The notes under the pieces: model-generated
Seen by the model: only the letters and a program-made list of their open reading frames with translations
What the model was told of the DNA's origin: nothing
Databases searched by the model: none
Part shown: positions 47,213-55,765 of the stretch, piece by piece
Layout: the number at the start of each line of letters is the position of its first letter
Numbering within the stretch: the first letter of the stretch is position 1
Position numbers and translations under genes: made by a program
Assembly (NCBI GenBank): GCA_029846755.1
Contig: JARWBI010000001.1
Span: forward strand, 248,001-312,000
Origin: Falsirhodobacter flavus
Lineage (GTDB): Bacteria > Pseudomonadota > Alphaproteobacteria > Rhodobacterales > Rhodobacteraceae
DNA: 64,000 nt
Direction of reading: 5' to 3'

Positions 47213-47493
47213 GGTATGCGATCCTTGCCGCACTGCTGATTGCCACCGCCGCGCAGGCCTATCGCATGGGCGTGTCGGCCGAGGCGACCCGCGCCGCGCT
47301 GAGACTGGCCGAGGCGCAGCGTGCCGCGGTGCAGGCGGCCGATCTGGCCGCGCTGGCCGAATCGCGGCGTCTGGCCCTGCAGGCCGAACGCGACCTTCTT
47401 GCCCAAACCCTGGAGGATGCCGCCCATGCGGACCCCGATGCTTCTGTGCTTGCCCTTGGCGCTGACAGCGTGCGCCGCCTTAACCGTCGTTGA
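47209..47493 (+). CDS. Putative inner-membrane spanin (Rz-like)
   Basis: A 94-residue protein with an N-terminal hydrophobic segment (YAILAALLIATAAQAY, residues 3-18) followed by a continuous Ala/Leu/Arg-rich, helix-forming stretch (about 22-80) suited to a periplasmic coiled coil. This is the i-spanin plan: membrane anchor outside-in plus coiled coil. It starts on the endolysin stop (ATGA), and a lipoprotein ORF starts inside its 3' end in another frame, exactly as Rz/Rz1 pairs do. Family by layout, not by sequence similarity. Confidence 0.7.
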   Translation: MRYAILAALLIATAAQAYRMGVSAEATRAALRLAEAQRAAVQAADLAALAESRRLALQAERDLLAQTLEDAAHADPDASVLALGADSVRRLNRR

Positions 47494-47641
47494 GCCTGCG
47501 CCGCCGCCCAGCCTGACCGCGCCCTGCGCCCAGCCGCAATTCTTGCCAGACCGTGCCCTGACCCGCGCCGAGGTCGAGGTGCTTTGGGGGCGTGACCGCA
47601 GCGCGCTTCGAACCTGCGGCGACAGGATGGCCCTGCGGTGA
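47426..47641 (+). CDS. Putative outer-membrane spanin lipoprotein (Rz1-like), nested
   Basis: A 71-residue lipoprotein: signal MRTPMLLCLPLALTAC with lipobox LTAC (Cys16), then a proline-rich start VVEPAPPPSLTAPC and a short tail. It overlaps the last 68 nt of the i-spanin gene in a different frame, the embedded-overlap arrangement of phage o-spanins. GGAGG at 47412-47416 stands 9 nt before ATG 47426. In phage systems the two spanins connect the membranes and complete lysis. Confidence 0.68.
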   Translation: MRTPMLLCLPLALTACAALTVVEPAPPPSLTAPCAQPQFLPDRALTRAEVEVLWGRDRSALRTCGDRMALR

Positions 47642-47777
47642 TTCCTTTGGCAAACCCGCCGCCGCCCGCCTGAAAATGCGGCAACTCCATAGGGTTGCAT
47701 CGCGCCGCCACGGCGTCGTTGCAATCGTCAAACCGCTCTGCCTACAGTCACCTTAACAAGCGCGGAAAATCCGCCGG

Positions 47778-48893
47778 ATGACAGGGAGACTGAATGTGGT
47801 TGCCGATCTCGGCGGCGGTTTCGTCGTGTTCGACCATGTGCAGAAAAGCTATGACGGCGAAACGCTGGTGGTCAAAGATCTGAACCTTTCCATCGCGAAA
47901 GGGGAATTCCTGACCATGCTCGGGCCGTCCGGTTCGGGCAAGACGACCTGCCTGATGATGCTGGCTGGGTTCGAGACGGCGACGGCGGGCGACATCCGGC
48001 TGGACGGGCGCCCGATCAACGCCGTGCCGCCCCACAAGCGTGGCATCGGCATGGTGTTCCAGAACTATGCCCTGTTTCCTCACATGACCGTGGCCGAAAA
48101 CCTCGCCTTCCCTCTGGAAGTGCGGGGCATGGGCAGATCGGAACGCGAGGCGAAGATCAAGCGCGCGCTGGACATGGTGCAGATGGGCGCGTTCGGCGCG
48201 CGCCGTCCGGCGCAGCTTTCGGGCGGGCAGCAGCAGCGCATCGCACTGGCCCGTGCGCTGGTCTTCGATCCAAAGCTGGTGCTGATGGATGAACCGCTTG
48301 GCGCGCTGGACAAGCAGTTGCGCGAACACATGCAGTTCGAGATCAAGCGCCTGCACGACGATCTGGGCATCACCGTCGTCTATGTCACCCACGATCAGGG
48401 CGAGGCGTTGACCATGTCGGACCGGATCGCGGTGTTCAACGACGGACGCATCCAGCAGCTTGCACCCCCCGCCGCGTTGTATGAAACCCCCGAAAACCTG
48501 TTCGTCGCCAGCTTCATCGGCGAGAACAACCGGCTGGAGGGCACCATCGAGGAGGTGGGGCCGCGCTCGCTCGTCCGGCTGCGAACGGGCGAGCTGATCG
48601 ACGCGACCCCGGTGAACGTTCACCAGAAGGGTCAGCGCACCATCGTGTCGATCCGCCCCGAACGGGTGGAGTTCAAGCCGGACATGATGCCCGCCAGCGC
48701 CCATACGCTGGACGCGAAGGTGCTGGAGGTCGTCTATATGGGCGACATCCTTCGGACCCGCATGCAGGTGGCGGGCAGCGACGATTTCATCATGAAATGC
48801 CGCAACACGATCGGCCAGACCCGGCTGGAACCGGGCCAGACGGTGCGGATCGGTTGGCACCCTGCAGACGCGCGTGCGCTCGACCCGCTTTAA
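47778..48893 (+). CDS. Polyamine-type ABC transporter ATPase (PotA-like)
   Basis: A 371-residue ABC ATPase of the spermidine/putrescine (COG3842) type: Walker A GPSGSGKTTC, Q-loop FQNYALFPHMTVAENLAFPL, signature LSGGQQQRIALARAL, Walker B LVLMDEPLGALDKQLREHMQ, H-loop VYVTHDQ, and a C-terminal TOBE domain from about residue 285 (VSIRPERVEF). It forms one operon with a binding protein and two permeases. Start could also be the in-frame GTG at 47796, which has GGGAGA upstream; both give an intact ATPase domain. Confidence 0.9.
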   Translation: MTGRLNVVADLGGGFVVFDHVQKSYDGETLVVKDLNLSIAKGEFLTMLGPSGSGKTTCLMMLAGFETATAGDIRLDGRPINAVPPHKRGIGMVFQNYALFPHMTVAENLAFPLEVRGMGRSEREAKIKRALDMVQMGAFGARRPAQLSGGQQQRIALARALVFDPKLVLMDEPLGALDKQLREHMQFEIKRLHDDLGITVVYVTHDQGEALTMSDRIAVFNDGRIQQLAPPAALYETPENLFVASFIGENNRLEGTIEEVGPRSLVRLRTGELIDATPVNVHQKGQRTIVSIRPERVEFKPDMMPASAHTLDAKVLEVVYMGDILRTRMQVAGSDDFIMKCRNTIGQTRLEPGQTVRIGWHPADARALDPL

Positions 48894-48909
48894 AACAGGG
48901 AGAACTGCA

Positions 48910-49974
48910 ATGAAGAAACTTCTGGTTCTGACGGCGGCGCTGATGGCCCCTGCGGCCCATGCGGACGTCACATTTCTTGGCTGGGGCGGTGCCTATGGCC
49001 GCGCCCAGACCGAGGCGCATCTGAAACCCTTCACCGAAGCGACGGGCATCCGCACGGTGATGACCGACACCGACAACCCCGCCGCGCCCGTCAAGGCGAT
49101 GGTCGAGGCGAACAACGTCACCGCCAACCTCGTGTCGCTGGAGCAGGCCGACGTGATCCGCCTGTGCGACGAAGGGCTGCTGGAGGAGATCGACCCCGCA
49201 AGCCTTGCGCCCGCGCCCGACGGCACGCCGGCGGCGGATGATTTCCTGCCCGGCGCGCTGACCGATTGCGGCGTGGCGACGGATGTATGGGCCACGGTCT
49301 TCGCCTATGACGACAGCCGCTTCCCGGATGCCAAGCCTACGACCATCGCCGATTTCTTCGATCTGGAGAAATTTCCCGGCAAACGCGGCATCCGCAAGGG
49401 TGCGAAGACCACGCTGGAAATGGCGCTGATGGCCGATGGCGTTCCCGCGTCCGAAGTCTATGACATGCTTGAGACGCCCGAAGGGATCGACCGCGCCTTT
49501 GCCAAGCTGGACACGATCAAGTCCGAGGTCGTCTGGTGGGAAGCCGGCGCCCAGCCGCCGCAGCTTCTAGCCGATGGCGAGGTGGTGATGTCCACCGTCT
49601 ATAACGGCCGGATCTTTGCCGCCGCCATGAACGAGAACAAACCCTTCGTCACCGTCTGGGACGGGATGCAGTATGAATTCGAGGTCTATGCCATCCCCAA
49701 GGGCGCGCCCGATCTGGACGACGCGATGCAGTTCCTCAGCTGGTCCACGGAAACGCAGAACCTAGCGAACCTGACGAAATACATCAGCTATGGCCCGACG
49801 CGCAAATCCACCGCCGCGGTGAAGAAGACGTGGGAGGATGGGACCACCGACATGGAAGCGCATCTGCCGACCTCGCCGCAGAACATGACCAATTCGCTGG
49901 AAACCTCGTTCGAGTTCTGGGTCGATTACGACAGTGAATTGAACGAGCGTTTCAACGCTTGGCTCGCAAGCTGA
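48910..49974 (+). CDS. Periplasmic polyamine-type substrate-binding protein
   Basis: A 354-residue extracellular solute-binding protein of the PotD/PotF (COG0687) type: signal peptide MKKLLVLTAALMAPAAHA, then VTFLGWGGAYGRAQTEAHLKPFTEATGIRT and a two-lobed fold with VWWEAGAQPPQLLADGEV. The likely ligand is a polyamine or related compound such as an opine-like amine; binding residues cannot be confirmed by eye. ATG at 48910 follows GGGAG. Its stop overlaps the first permease start by one base. Confidence 0.88.
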   Translation: MKKLLVLTAALMAPAAHADVTFLGWGGAYGRAQTEAHLKPFTEATGIRTVMTDTDNPAAPVKAMVEANNVTANLVSLEQADVIRLCDEGLLEEIDPASLAPAPDGTPAADDFLPGALTDCGVATDVWATVFAYDDSRFPDAKPTTIADFFDLEKFPGKRGIRKGAKTTLEMALMADGVPASEVYDMLETPEGIDRAFAKLDTIKSEVVWWEAGAQPPQLLADGEVVMSTVYNGRIFAAAMNENKPFVTVWDGMQYEFEVYAIPKGAPDLDDAMQFLSWSTETQNLANLTKYISYGPTRKSTAAVKKTWEDGTTDMEAHLPTSPQNMTNSLETSFEFWVDYDSELNERFNAWLAS

Positions 49975-51182
49975 TGGAGGGGCGCCCGCTGAAACAGGCA
50001 CTGGCCCGCGCGCAGTCGCGGGCCAAGCGGCGGGCGCTGCTTCTGGTCGTGCCGCTTTTGCTGTTCATCGTCGTGACCTTCGTGGCACCGATCGGACAGA
50101 TGCTGCTGCGGTCGGTCCACAACGACGCCTTCGCCCGCAACATGCCCAATGTCGGCGCGTGGTTTGCGGAAAACGACGGCGCCCCGACCGAGGATGCCTT
50201 CGCCGCGCTGGTGGCCGACCTGCGTCTTGCGCGCGAAAACCGCACGGCGGGCGAGGTCGGCACCCGCATCAATTACGAACTTGGCGGCACGCGGTCGCTG
50301 TTCACCTCGGGCGCGCGGGGGGCGGATGATCTGGAGCCGCCCTTCGCGACATCGCTGGTCGAGGATGACGCGAAATGGGCCGACCCGCAGCTCTGGCAGG
50401 TGATGCGGACGGCCAGTTCCGCCTATACTGCTAGCTTCTATCTTGCCGCGCTGGACCTGACGCGCGACGGCGACGGCAACATCGTCCGCGTGCCGGAGGG
50501 GCGGGCGGTCTATCTGGCGCTGTTTGCCAAGACCTTCGCGCTGTCGGCGCTGATAACGGCGATCTGCCTTCTGCTCGGTTATCCGGTGGCGCATCTGCTG
50601 GCGACGCTGCCGCTGGCGAAATCGAACCTCTTGATGATCCTCGTGCTGCTGCCGTTCTGGACCTCGCTTCTGGTGCGGACAACAAGCTGGATGGTGCTGC
50701 TTCAGGAACAGGGGGTCATCAACAACACGCTGGTCGCAACGGGCATCACAGATACGCGGCTGCCGATGATCTATAACCAGACCGGCACGGTGATCGCGAT
50801 GGTGCATATCCTGCTGCCGTTCATGATCCTGCCGCTCTATTCCGTGATGCGGCCGATCCGCCCGCATTACGTCCGCGCGGCCCGCAGCCTTGGCGCGACA
50901 AGCTGGACCGCATTCCGCCGCGTGTATCTGCCGCAGACCGTGCCGGGGATCGGGGCGGGGGCGCTTTTGGTCTTCATCCTTGCCGTCGGCTATTACATCA
51001 CGCCCGCGCTGGTGGGCGGGGCGTCGGGGCAGCTGATCTCGAACCTGATCGCCTATCACATGCAGGACAGCCTGAACTGGTCGATGGCGGCGGCGCTGGC
51101 GGCGATCCTGTTGGCGGCGGTGCTGCTGCTGTATTGGCTCTATGACCGGCTGATCGGCATCGACAACATGAAGCTGGGGTGA
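49974..51182 (+). CDS. ABC transporter permease, polyamine type, with large periplasmic insert
   Basis: A 402-residue inner-membrane protein with the usual six-helix permease core (about 178-400) carrying the EAA-type coupling loop YVRAARSLGATSWTAFRRVYLPQTVPGI. After the first helix (about 18-41) comes a soluble segment of about 130 residues (45-175) that is absent from minimal PotB-like permeases and would face the periplasm. The ATG overlaps the binding-protein stop (TGATG). It pairs with the second permease directly downstream. Confidence 0.87.
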   Translation: MEGRPLKQALARAQSRAKRRALLLVVPLLLFIVVTFVAPIGQMLLRSVHNDAFARNMPNVGAWFAENDGAPTEDAFAALVADLRLARENRTAGEVGTRINYELGGTRSLFTSGARGADDLEPPFATSLVEDDAKWADPQLWQVMRTASSAYTASFYLAALDLTRDGDGNIVRVPEGRAVYLALFAKTFALSALITAICLLLGYPVAHLLATLPLAKSNLLMILVLLPFWTSLLVRTTSWMVLLQEQGVINNTLVATGITDTRLPMIYNQTGTVIAMVHILLPFMILPLYSVMRPIRPHYVRAARSLGATSWTAFRRVYLPQTVPGIGAGALLVFILAVGYYITPALVGGASGQLISNLIAYHMQDSLNWSMAAALAAILLAAVLLLYWLYDRLIGIDNMKLG

Positions 51183-51185
51183 TCC

Positions 51186-52097
51186 ATGGCGCTTCCGATC
51201 TATGCAACCCCGCTGGAGCGCATCTGGTATTACGCCTACCGCGTGATCTGCGCGTTGATCTTTTTGTTCCTGATCGCGCCGATCCTGATCGTGATCCCGC
51301 TGTCCTTCAACGCCGAGCCGTATTTCACCTTCACCCAAAAGATGCTCTCGCTGGACCCCATGGGATACAGCCTGCGCTGGTATGACACGCTGCTGACCTT
51401 CGGGATGCAGGCGCCCGACGTGCCGCGCGATGCGTCGTGGTGGCGCGATGCGTGGACGAATGCGCGCTGGGTCGGGGTGGCCAAGAACTCGGTCATCGTG
51501 GGTGTGTTTTCGACCATCATTGCGACGGTCCTCGGCACGCTGTCCGCGCTGGGCCTCTCGCGCCCGGAAATGCCGTTCCGCCGGACGATCATGGCGATCC
51601 TGATCTCGCCCATGATCGTGCCGATCATCATCACGGCGACGGGGCTCTTCTTCTTCTATTCCAGCATCCAGATCCGCGAATGGGGGGTGCCTTACCTTGG
51701 CGTCGTGCTGGCCCATGCGACTTTGGGCATCCCCTTCGTCATCATCACCGTGACGGCGACGCTGGTGGGGTTCGACCATTCGCTGACCCGCGCGGCGGCC
51801 TCGCTTGGGGCGAACCCGCGCACGGTGTTCCGCAAGGTGATCCTGCCGCTGATCCTGCCCGGCATGATCTCGGGCGCGCTGTTCGCATTCGTGACGTCGT
51901 TCGACGAGGTGGTGGTGGTCATGTTCATCGCCGGCCCGGACGAACAGACCATCCCGCGCCAGATGTGGAACGGCATCCGCGAAAGCATCAGCCCGGCGAT
52001 CCTGGCGGTTGCGACGATCCTCGTCGTCATCTCGGTCCTGCTTCTGGCGGCGGTGGAGCTGCTGCGCCGCCGGTCCGAACGGCTGCGCGGGCTTTAG
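51186..52097 (+). CDS. ABC transporter permease, PotC-like
   Basis: A 303-residue permease with six membrane segments (ALIFLFLIAPILIVIPLSF first, LAVATILVVISVLLLAAVELL last) and the EAA loop HSLTRAAASLGANPRTVFRKVILPLILPGM. It begins 3 nt after the first permease gene stops and completes the operon ATPase-binding protein-two permeases. It converges on the AEC gene with a 4-nt overlap. Confidence 0.9.
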   Translation: MALPIYATPLERIWYYAYRVICALIFLFLIAPILIVIPLSFNAEPYFTFTQKMLSLDPMGYSLRWYDTLLTFGMQAPDVPRDASWWRDAWTNARWVGVAKNSVIVGVFSTIIATVLGTLSALGLSRPEMPFRRTIMAILISPMIVPIIITATGLFFFYSSIQIREWGVPYLGVVLAHATLGIPFVIITVTATLVGFDHSLTRAAASLGANPRTVFRKVILPLILPGMISGALFAFVTSFDEVVVVMFIAGPDEQTIPRQMWNGIRESISPAILAVATILVVISVLLLAAVELLRRRSERLRGL

Positions 52098-53029
52098 GGC
52101 AGGACGTGCAGCCAGCCCCAGACCGTCACCACCGAAAGGGCGGTGGCGATCAGCACGGCCGAGGCGTTAACCCGTTTCGCCACCCCGTAAAGGTTCGCGA
52201 AAAGATAGGCATTCATCCCCGGCGCCATGGCCGATGTCATCACCACCGACCGCATCTGGTCCGTATTCAGGCCCAGCGCGAACCGCCCCAGCGACCACGC
52301 GATCAGGGGATGCACGATCAGCGACAGAAAGCACACCATCCCGATGGCCTTGGCGTCCCCCTCGGGGCGATAGCGGAACAGCACGCCCCCCATGCCGAAC
52401 AGCGCCGCCGGAAGCGCGGCCTGCGACATCATCTGAAGCCCGCCCGACACGACCCCCGGCAGCGGCAGTCCGACAAGGTTCCACGCCAGGCCCAGCGTGA
52501 TGCCGATGACCAGGGGCTGGCGCACGATGGACCGCAGGATCTGCCAGCCCAGCCGTCCGGGCGAAAGCTGGCTGCCGCGGGCGCGCACGATCTCCATGCA
52601 GGCGATGCCGGTGGTGTAAAGGATGGGCGAATGCAGCGCGATGATGGTGAAATTCCCGGCCAAAGAGTCGGGGCCGTAAGCCCGCTCCATCAGCGGCACC
52701 CCGATCAGCAGCGAGTTCGAGAACAGGCAGGCGAAACCGATGGCGACGCAATCCTCGGGCGCCCGGCCCAATGTCCTGGCCCCGAAGGCGCCCAGAAGGA
52801 AACAGGCGAAAGCGCCGGTATAGAAGGCGATGAACAGCCCGGTATCGAATTGCCCCGCGATGTCGAGCGAGGCCATGTTGCGGAACAGAAGGCAGGGCAG
52901 CGCGAAGTTCTGCGCGAACCGCATCACCCCGTCCACCCCGGCATCGAGGATCAGCCCCATCCATCTTGCCCACCATCCGAAACCGATGACCAGAAAGACG
53001 GGGAGGATCACCTCGAGCAGCGCGTTCAT
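52094..53029 (-). CDS. AEC-family transporter
   Basis: A 311-residue inner-membrane protein of the auxin-efflux-carrier family with about ten hydrophobic segments: LLEVILPVFLVIGFGWWAR at the start, a central FSNSLLIGVPLMERAYG with the conserved N-x-G-P-type break, and a second half starting IRQPLVIGITLGLAWN. Members move organic anions such as malonate or malate; the substrate here is unknown. Start 53029 (MNALLEV) overlaps the stop of the MBL gene (ATGA), fitting one operon with tatD and holB. Confidence 0.86.
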   Translation of the reverse strand: MNALLEVILPVFLVIGFGWWARWMGLILDAGVDGVMRFAQNFALPCLLFRNMASLDIAGQFDTGLFIAFYTGAFACFLLGAFGARTLGRAPEDCVAIGFACLFSNSLLIGVPLMERAYGPDSLAGNFTIIALHSPILYTTGIACMEIVRARGSQLSPGRLGWQILRSIVRQPLVIGITLGLAWNLVGLPLPGVVSGGLQMMSQAALPAALFGMGGVLFRYRPEGDAKAIGMVCFLSLIVHPLIAWSLGRFALGLNTDQMRSVVMTSAMAPGMNAYLFANLYGVAKRVNASAVLIATALSVVTVWGWLHVLP

Positions 53030-53814
53030 TCTATGTCCAATACCATTCCGTCGAATGCGGGGGTGACGCCTGCGGGCAATTCGGCGCAAAGCGTGTCGTA
53101 ATCCAGATCGTTGTGCATGTTGGTCAGCACTGCGCGTTCGGGTGCGGCGCGGGCAATCCATTCCAGCGCCAGCGCCAGATGGGCATGGGTCGGGTGCGGC
53201 TTGCGGCGCAGCGCGTCCACGATCCACAGCTTCAGACCCGACAGATGCGCCCAGCCTTCTTCCGGGATCGCCACCGCATCGGGCAGATATGCGGCATCGC
53301 CGATGCGGAAGCCAAGCGCGTGGATCGCGCCGTGATCGGCCTCGAACGGTTGGAAGGGGATGGGACCGCCCGCGCCATCGATCGTGAACGGCCCGTCGAT
53401 GGCGTTCAGATCGCAGATAGGGGGATAGGCCGACCCGCGCGGCTGCACGAAAGCATAGCCGAAACGCGCGACCAGCGAATCCTGCGTCGGACCGTCGGCC
53501 CAGACCGGCAGGCGCGCGCCGGTGTTGAACACGATCTGGCGCAGGTCGTCGATGCCGTGGACATGGTCGGCATGGGCATGGGTATAGACGACGGCGTCAA
53601 GCTCGCCCACGCCCGCATCCAGAAGCTGCGCATGCATGTCGGGCGATGTGTCGATCAGCACCCGTGTCGTCCCCCGGTCCCCGATCCGTTCCACCAGAAG
53701 CGAGCAGCGGCGGCGGCGGTTTTTCGGGTTGGCCGGGTCGCAATCGCCCCAATGCCCGCCAAGGCGCGGCACGCCCCCTGACGATCCGCAGCCGAGGATG
53801 GTCAGCCGCATCAT
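53026..53814 (-). CDS. PhnP-like metallo-beta-lactamase-fold hydrolase
   Basis: A 262-residue metal-dependent hydrolase. It opens TILGCGSSGGVPRLGGHWGDCDP, the signature of the PhnP/coenzyme PQQ-B-like group, and has the metal-binding THAHADHVHGIDD near residue 80 and a later MHNDLDYDTL. PhnP itself is a cyclic phosphate phosphodiesterase, but members in this tatD-linked position are of unknown substrate. Its ATG overlaps the tatD stop, and the AEC gene overlaps its own stop. Confidence 0.88.
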   Translation of the reverse strand: MMRLTILGCGSSGGVPRLGGHWGDCDPANPKNRRRRCSLLVERIGDRGTTRVLIDTSPDMHAQLLDAGVGELDAVVYTHAHADHVHGIDDLRQIVFNTGARLPVWADGPTQDSLVARFGYAFVQPRGSAYPPICDLNAIDGPFTIDGAGGPIPFQPFEADHGAIHALGFRIGDAAYLPDAVAIPEEGWAHLSGLKLWIVDALRRKPHPTHAHLALALEWIARAAPERAVLTNMHNDLDYDTLCAELPAGVTPAFDGMVLDIE

Positions 53815-54596
53815 GCCGCGCGTCCGAACAGGCGGTCGAAATTGGCGGTGGTGGCGGCGGCGAAATCTTCGATGCTCAGCCCGAAGGTGTCTGCGCCGAC
53901 TTTGGCGGTCAGGGCGGTGAAGGCAGGCTCATTCCGTTTGCCGCGATGGGGCGGGGGGGCAAGATAGGGGCTGTCGGTTTCCAACAGGATGCGGTCCAGC
54001 GGCGCGCTTGCGAAGATGTCGCGCAGGTCCTGCGAACGGGGGAAGGCCGCGATGCCGGACATGGACAGATAGAAGCCCAGATCCAGCGCCGCTTTCGCCA
54101 GTTCCGCGCTGGAGGAGAAGCAGTGCATCACGCAGTTGTAGCCGCCCTCGGCATGTTCCTCGGTCAGGATGCGGGCCATGTCGTCATCCGCCGCGCGCGA
54201 ATGGATGATGAGCGGCAGGCCCGTGCGCCGCGCCGCCTCGATATGGATGCGCAAGGACACCTGCTGCGCTTCGGCGGTTTCGGAGGTGTAGTGGTAGTCG
54301 AGCCCGGTTTCCCCGATGCCGACGAATTTCGGATGATCCGCCAGCGCCACGAGGTCTTCCACCGTCACGGGCGGTTCTTCGGCCACGCTCATCGGGTGGA
54401 TGCCGGCGGCGAAGAAGACGCCGTCATGCGCCTCGGCAATGGCCTGAACGCGGGGCAGGTTGCGCAGGCGGGTGCAGATCGTGACCATCCGGGTCACGCC
54501 GGCGGCGCGGGCGCGGTCGATGATGTCTGGCAGCTCCCCCTCGAAATCGGGGAAGTCCAGATGACAATGGCTGTCAACGATGGTCGGAATGGTCAT
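53811..54596 (-). CDS. tatD: TatD-family deoxyribonuclease
   Basis: A 261-residue TIM-barrel metal-dependent hydrolase: VDSHCHLDFPDFEG (metal His-x-His), ASGIHPMS-type segment (FAAGIHPMSVAEE), VGIGETGLDYHYTSETAEAQQ, IIHSRAADDD, NCVMHCFSSS and LETDSPYLAPPPHRGKRNEP. All conserved residues are present. It is involved in DNA turnover and repair of 3' ends. Located 3 nt behind holB, as in many bacteria, and overlapping the MBL gene behind it. Confidence 0.95.
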   Translation of the reverse strand: MTIPTIVDSHCHLDFPDFEGELPDIIDRARAAGVTRMVTICTRLRNLPRVQAIAEAHDGVFFAAGIHPMSVAEEPPVTVEDLVALADHPKFVGIGETGLDYHYTSETAEAQQVSLRIHIEAARRTGLPLIIHSRAADDDMARILTEEHAEGGYNCVMHCFSSSAELAKAALDLGFYLSMSGIAAFPRSQDLRDIFASAPLDRILLETDSPYLAPPPHRGKRNEPAFTALTAKVGADTFGLSIEDFAAATTANFDRLFGRAA

Positions 54597-54599
54597 GGC

Positions 54600-55688
54600 T
54601 CACCTCGGGGCGAGCTGTGCCGCCGTCTCGTCGATCCTGAGGATCATATCCAACAGAAGCGCCGCAGGGTCAAGGTTGACCGCCTTGCCTTGCCGGGCGC
54701 GAAGCCCAAGATTTTGCGCCAGTTCCGCCCATTTCAGCGCGGCATGGCGATCGGGCGACAGGCGGGCGATCAGGTCCGCCTCGCCCTTCGCGGCCTCGGG
54801 CGGGATCAGGGACAGCGTTCCGGCGCGGGCAAGGCGGGCAAGGAAACGGTCGATCAGCCCGACGATCAGATCGAAGCGCGGCTCGGCCCCGCGGCCCGCG
54901 CCCAGTTCGGCCAAGGCCAGCGCGCGGCTGCGGTCCAGACGCGGGATGGTCGAAAGCGTGGCGATCAGGTCGCGATACAGAGCAAGCCCGTCAAGGTTCA
55001 GGATCCGCACCGCCTCGCCCACCGATCCGCCGCCCAGTTCGGCCAGCGGCACGGGATCGTCCACTGTCGCGCCCGCCTGTGTCAGGGCATCGCGCATCGG
55101 CTCTGCCTCCAGCGCGCCAAGGCGCAGTTCGCGGCAGCGCGAGCGGATGGTGGGCAGCAGCTTGGACGGCTGGTGGCTGATTAGGATCAACGTGACGTTC
55201 GCGGGCGGTTCCTCCAGCAGCTTGAGGATCGCGTTGGCGGCGGCGGTCGCCATCTCGTCCGCGGAATCGACGATGACGACGCGGCGGCCCCCATCGGCGG
55301 CGGACAGCGAGAGGTAGGATTTCAGCTTCCGCACCTCGTCCACGCGGATGTCGGCGGACAGCGCGCTGCCGGTGGCGTTCGCCCCGCGCCGCAGCAGGAA
55401 CAGGCGCGGTTCGGACAAAGCGGCGATGCGGTGGGATACGGGGTGATCGGCGGAAACGTCCATCGTCGGCGTGTCGGCCAGAAGGAAGCGGGCCATCCGC
55501 CATGCCAAGGTCGCCTTGCCGACGCCGCGCGGCCCGGTGACCAGCCAGCCGTGGTGAAGCCGCCCGGACCGGGCGGCGTCAATGAATGTCGCCTCGGCGC
55601 CCTCATGCCCGAACAGGGCCATCGTCTCGCGCGGGTGGGGGGCGCCTTCGACGCGGTCGGGTTCGGGAAGGGGGGCGGGATCGGCCAT
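54600..55688 (-). CDS. holB: DNA polymerase III delta' subunit
   Basis: Clamp-loader subunit; 362 residues. The AAA+ core has HHGWLVTGPRGVGKATLAWRMARFLL (P-loop-like, residues about 45-70), VVIVDSADEMATAAANAILKLLEEPP and the SRC motif in TIRSRCRELRL. The zinc-binding cysteines of the E. coli protein are absent, as is common in alphaproteobacteria. tatD follows after 3 nt. Upstream is not tmk, the usual neighbour in this order, but phoX and the siderophore genes. Start 55688 (MADPAPLPEPDRV). Confidence 0.93.
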   Translation of the reverse strand: MADPAPLPEPDRVEGAPHPRETMALFGHEGAEATFIDAARSGRLHHGWLVTGPRGVGKATLAWRMARFLLADTPTMDVSADHPVSHRIAALSEPRLFLLRRGANATGSALSADIRVDEVRKLKSYLSLSAADGGRRVVIVDSADEMATAAANAILKLLEEPPANVTLILISHQPSKLLPTIRSRCRELRLGALEAEPMRDALTQAGATVDDPVPLAELGGGSVGEAVRILNLDGLALYRDLIATLSTIPRLDRSRALALAELGAGRGAEPRFDLIVGLIDRFLARLARAGTLSLIPPEAAKGEADLIARLSPDRHAALKWAELAQNLGLRARQGKAVNLDPAALLLDMILRIDETAAQLAPR

Positions 55689-55765
55689 CGGGGCGTTCCT
55701 TTGCTTGCTGTGCGCCGTTTTCGGGCAAAGCGCGGCGGAAGGAAACCCCCGATGGCCTGGCAGCG

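Noticed and set aside
45530-47641. tRNA-Leu next to the lysis cassette as the left attachment site of a prophage
   Set aside because: No second copy of the tRNA 3' end, no integrase and no other phage genes were seen; the lipoprotein gene lies between. Possible only as an old remnant.
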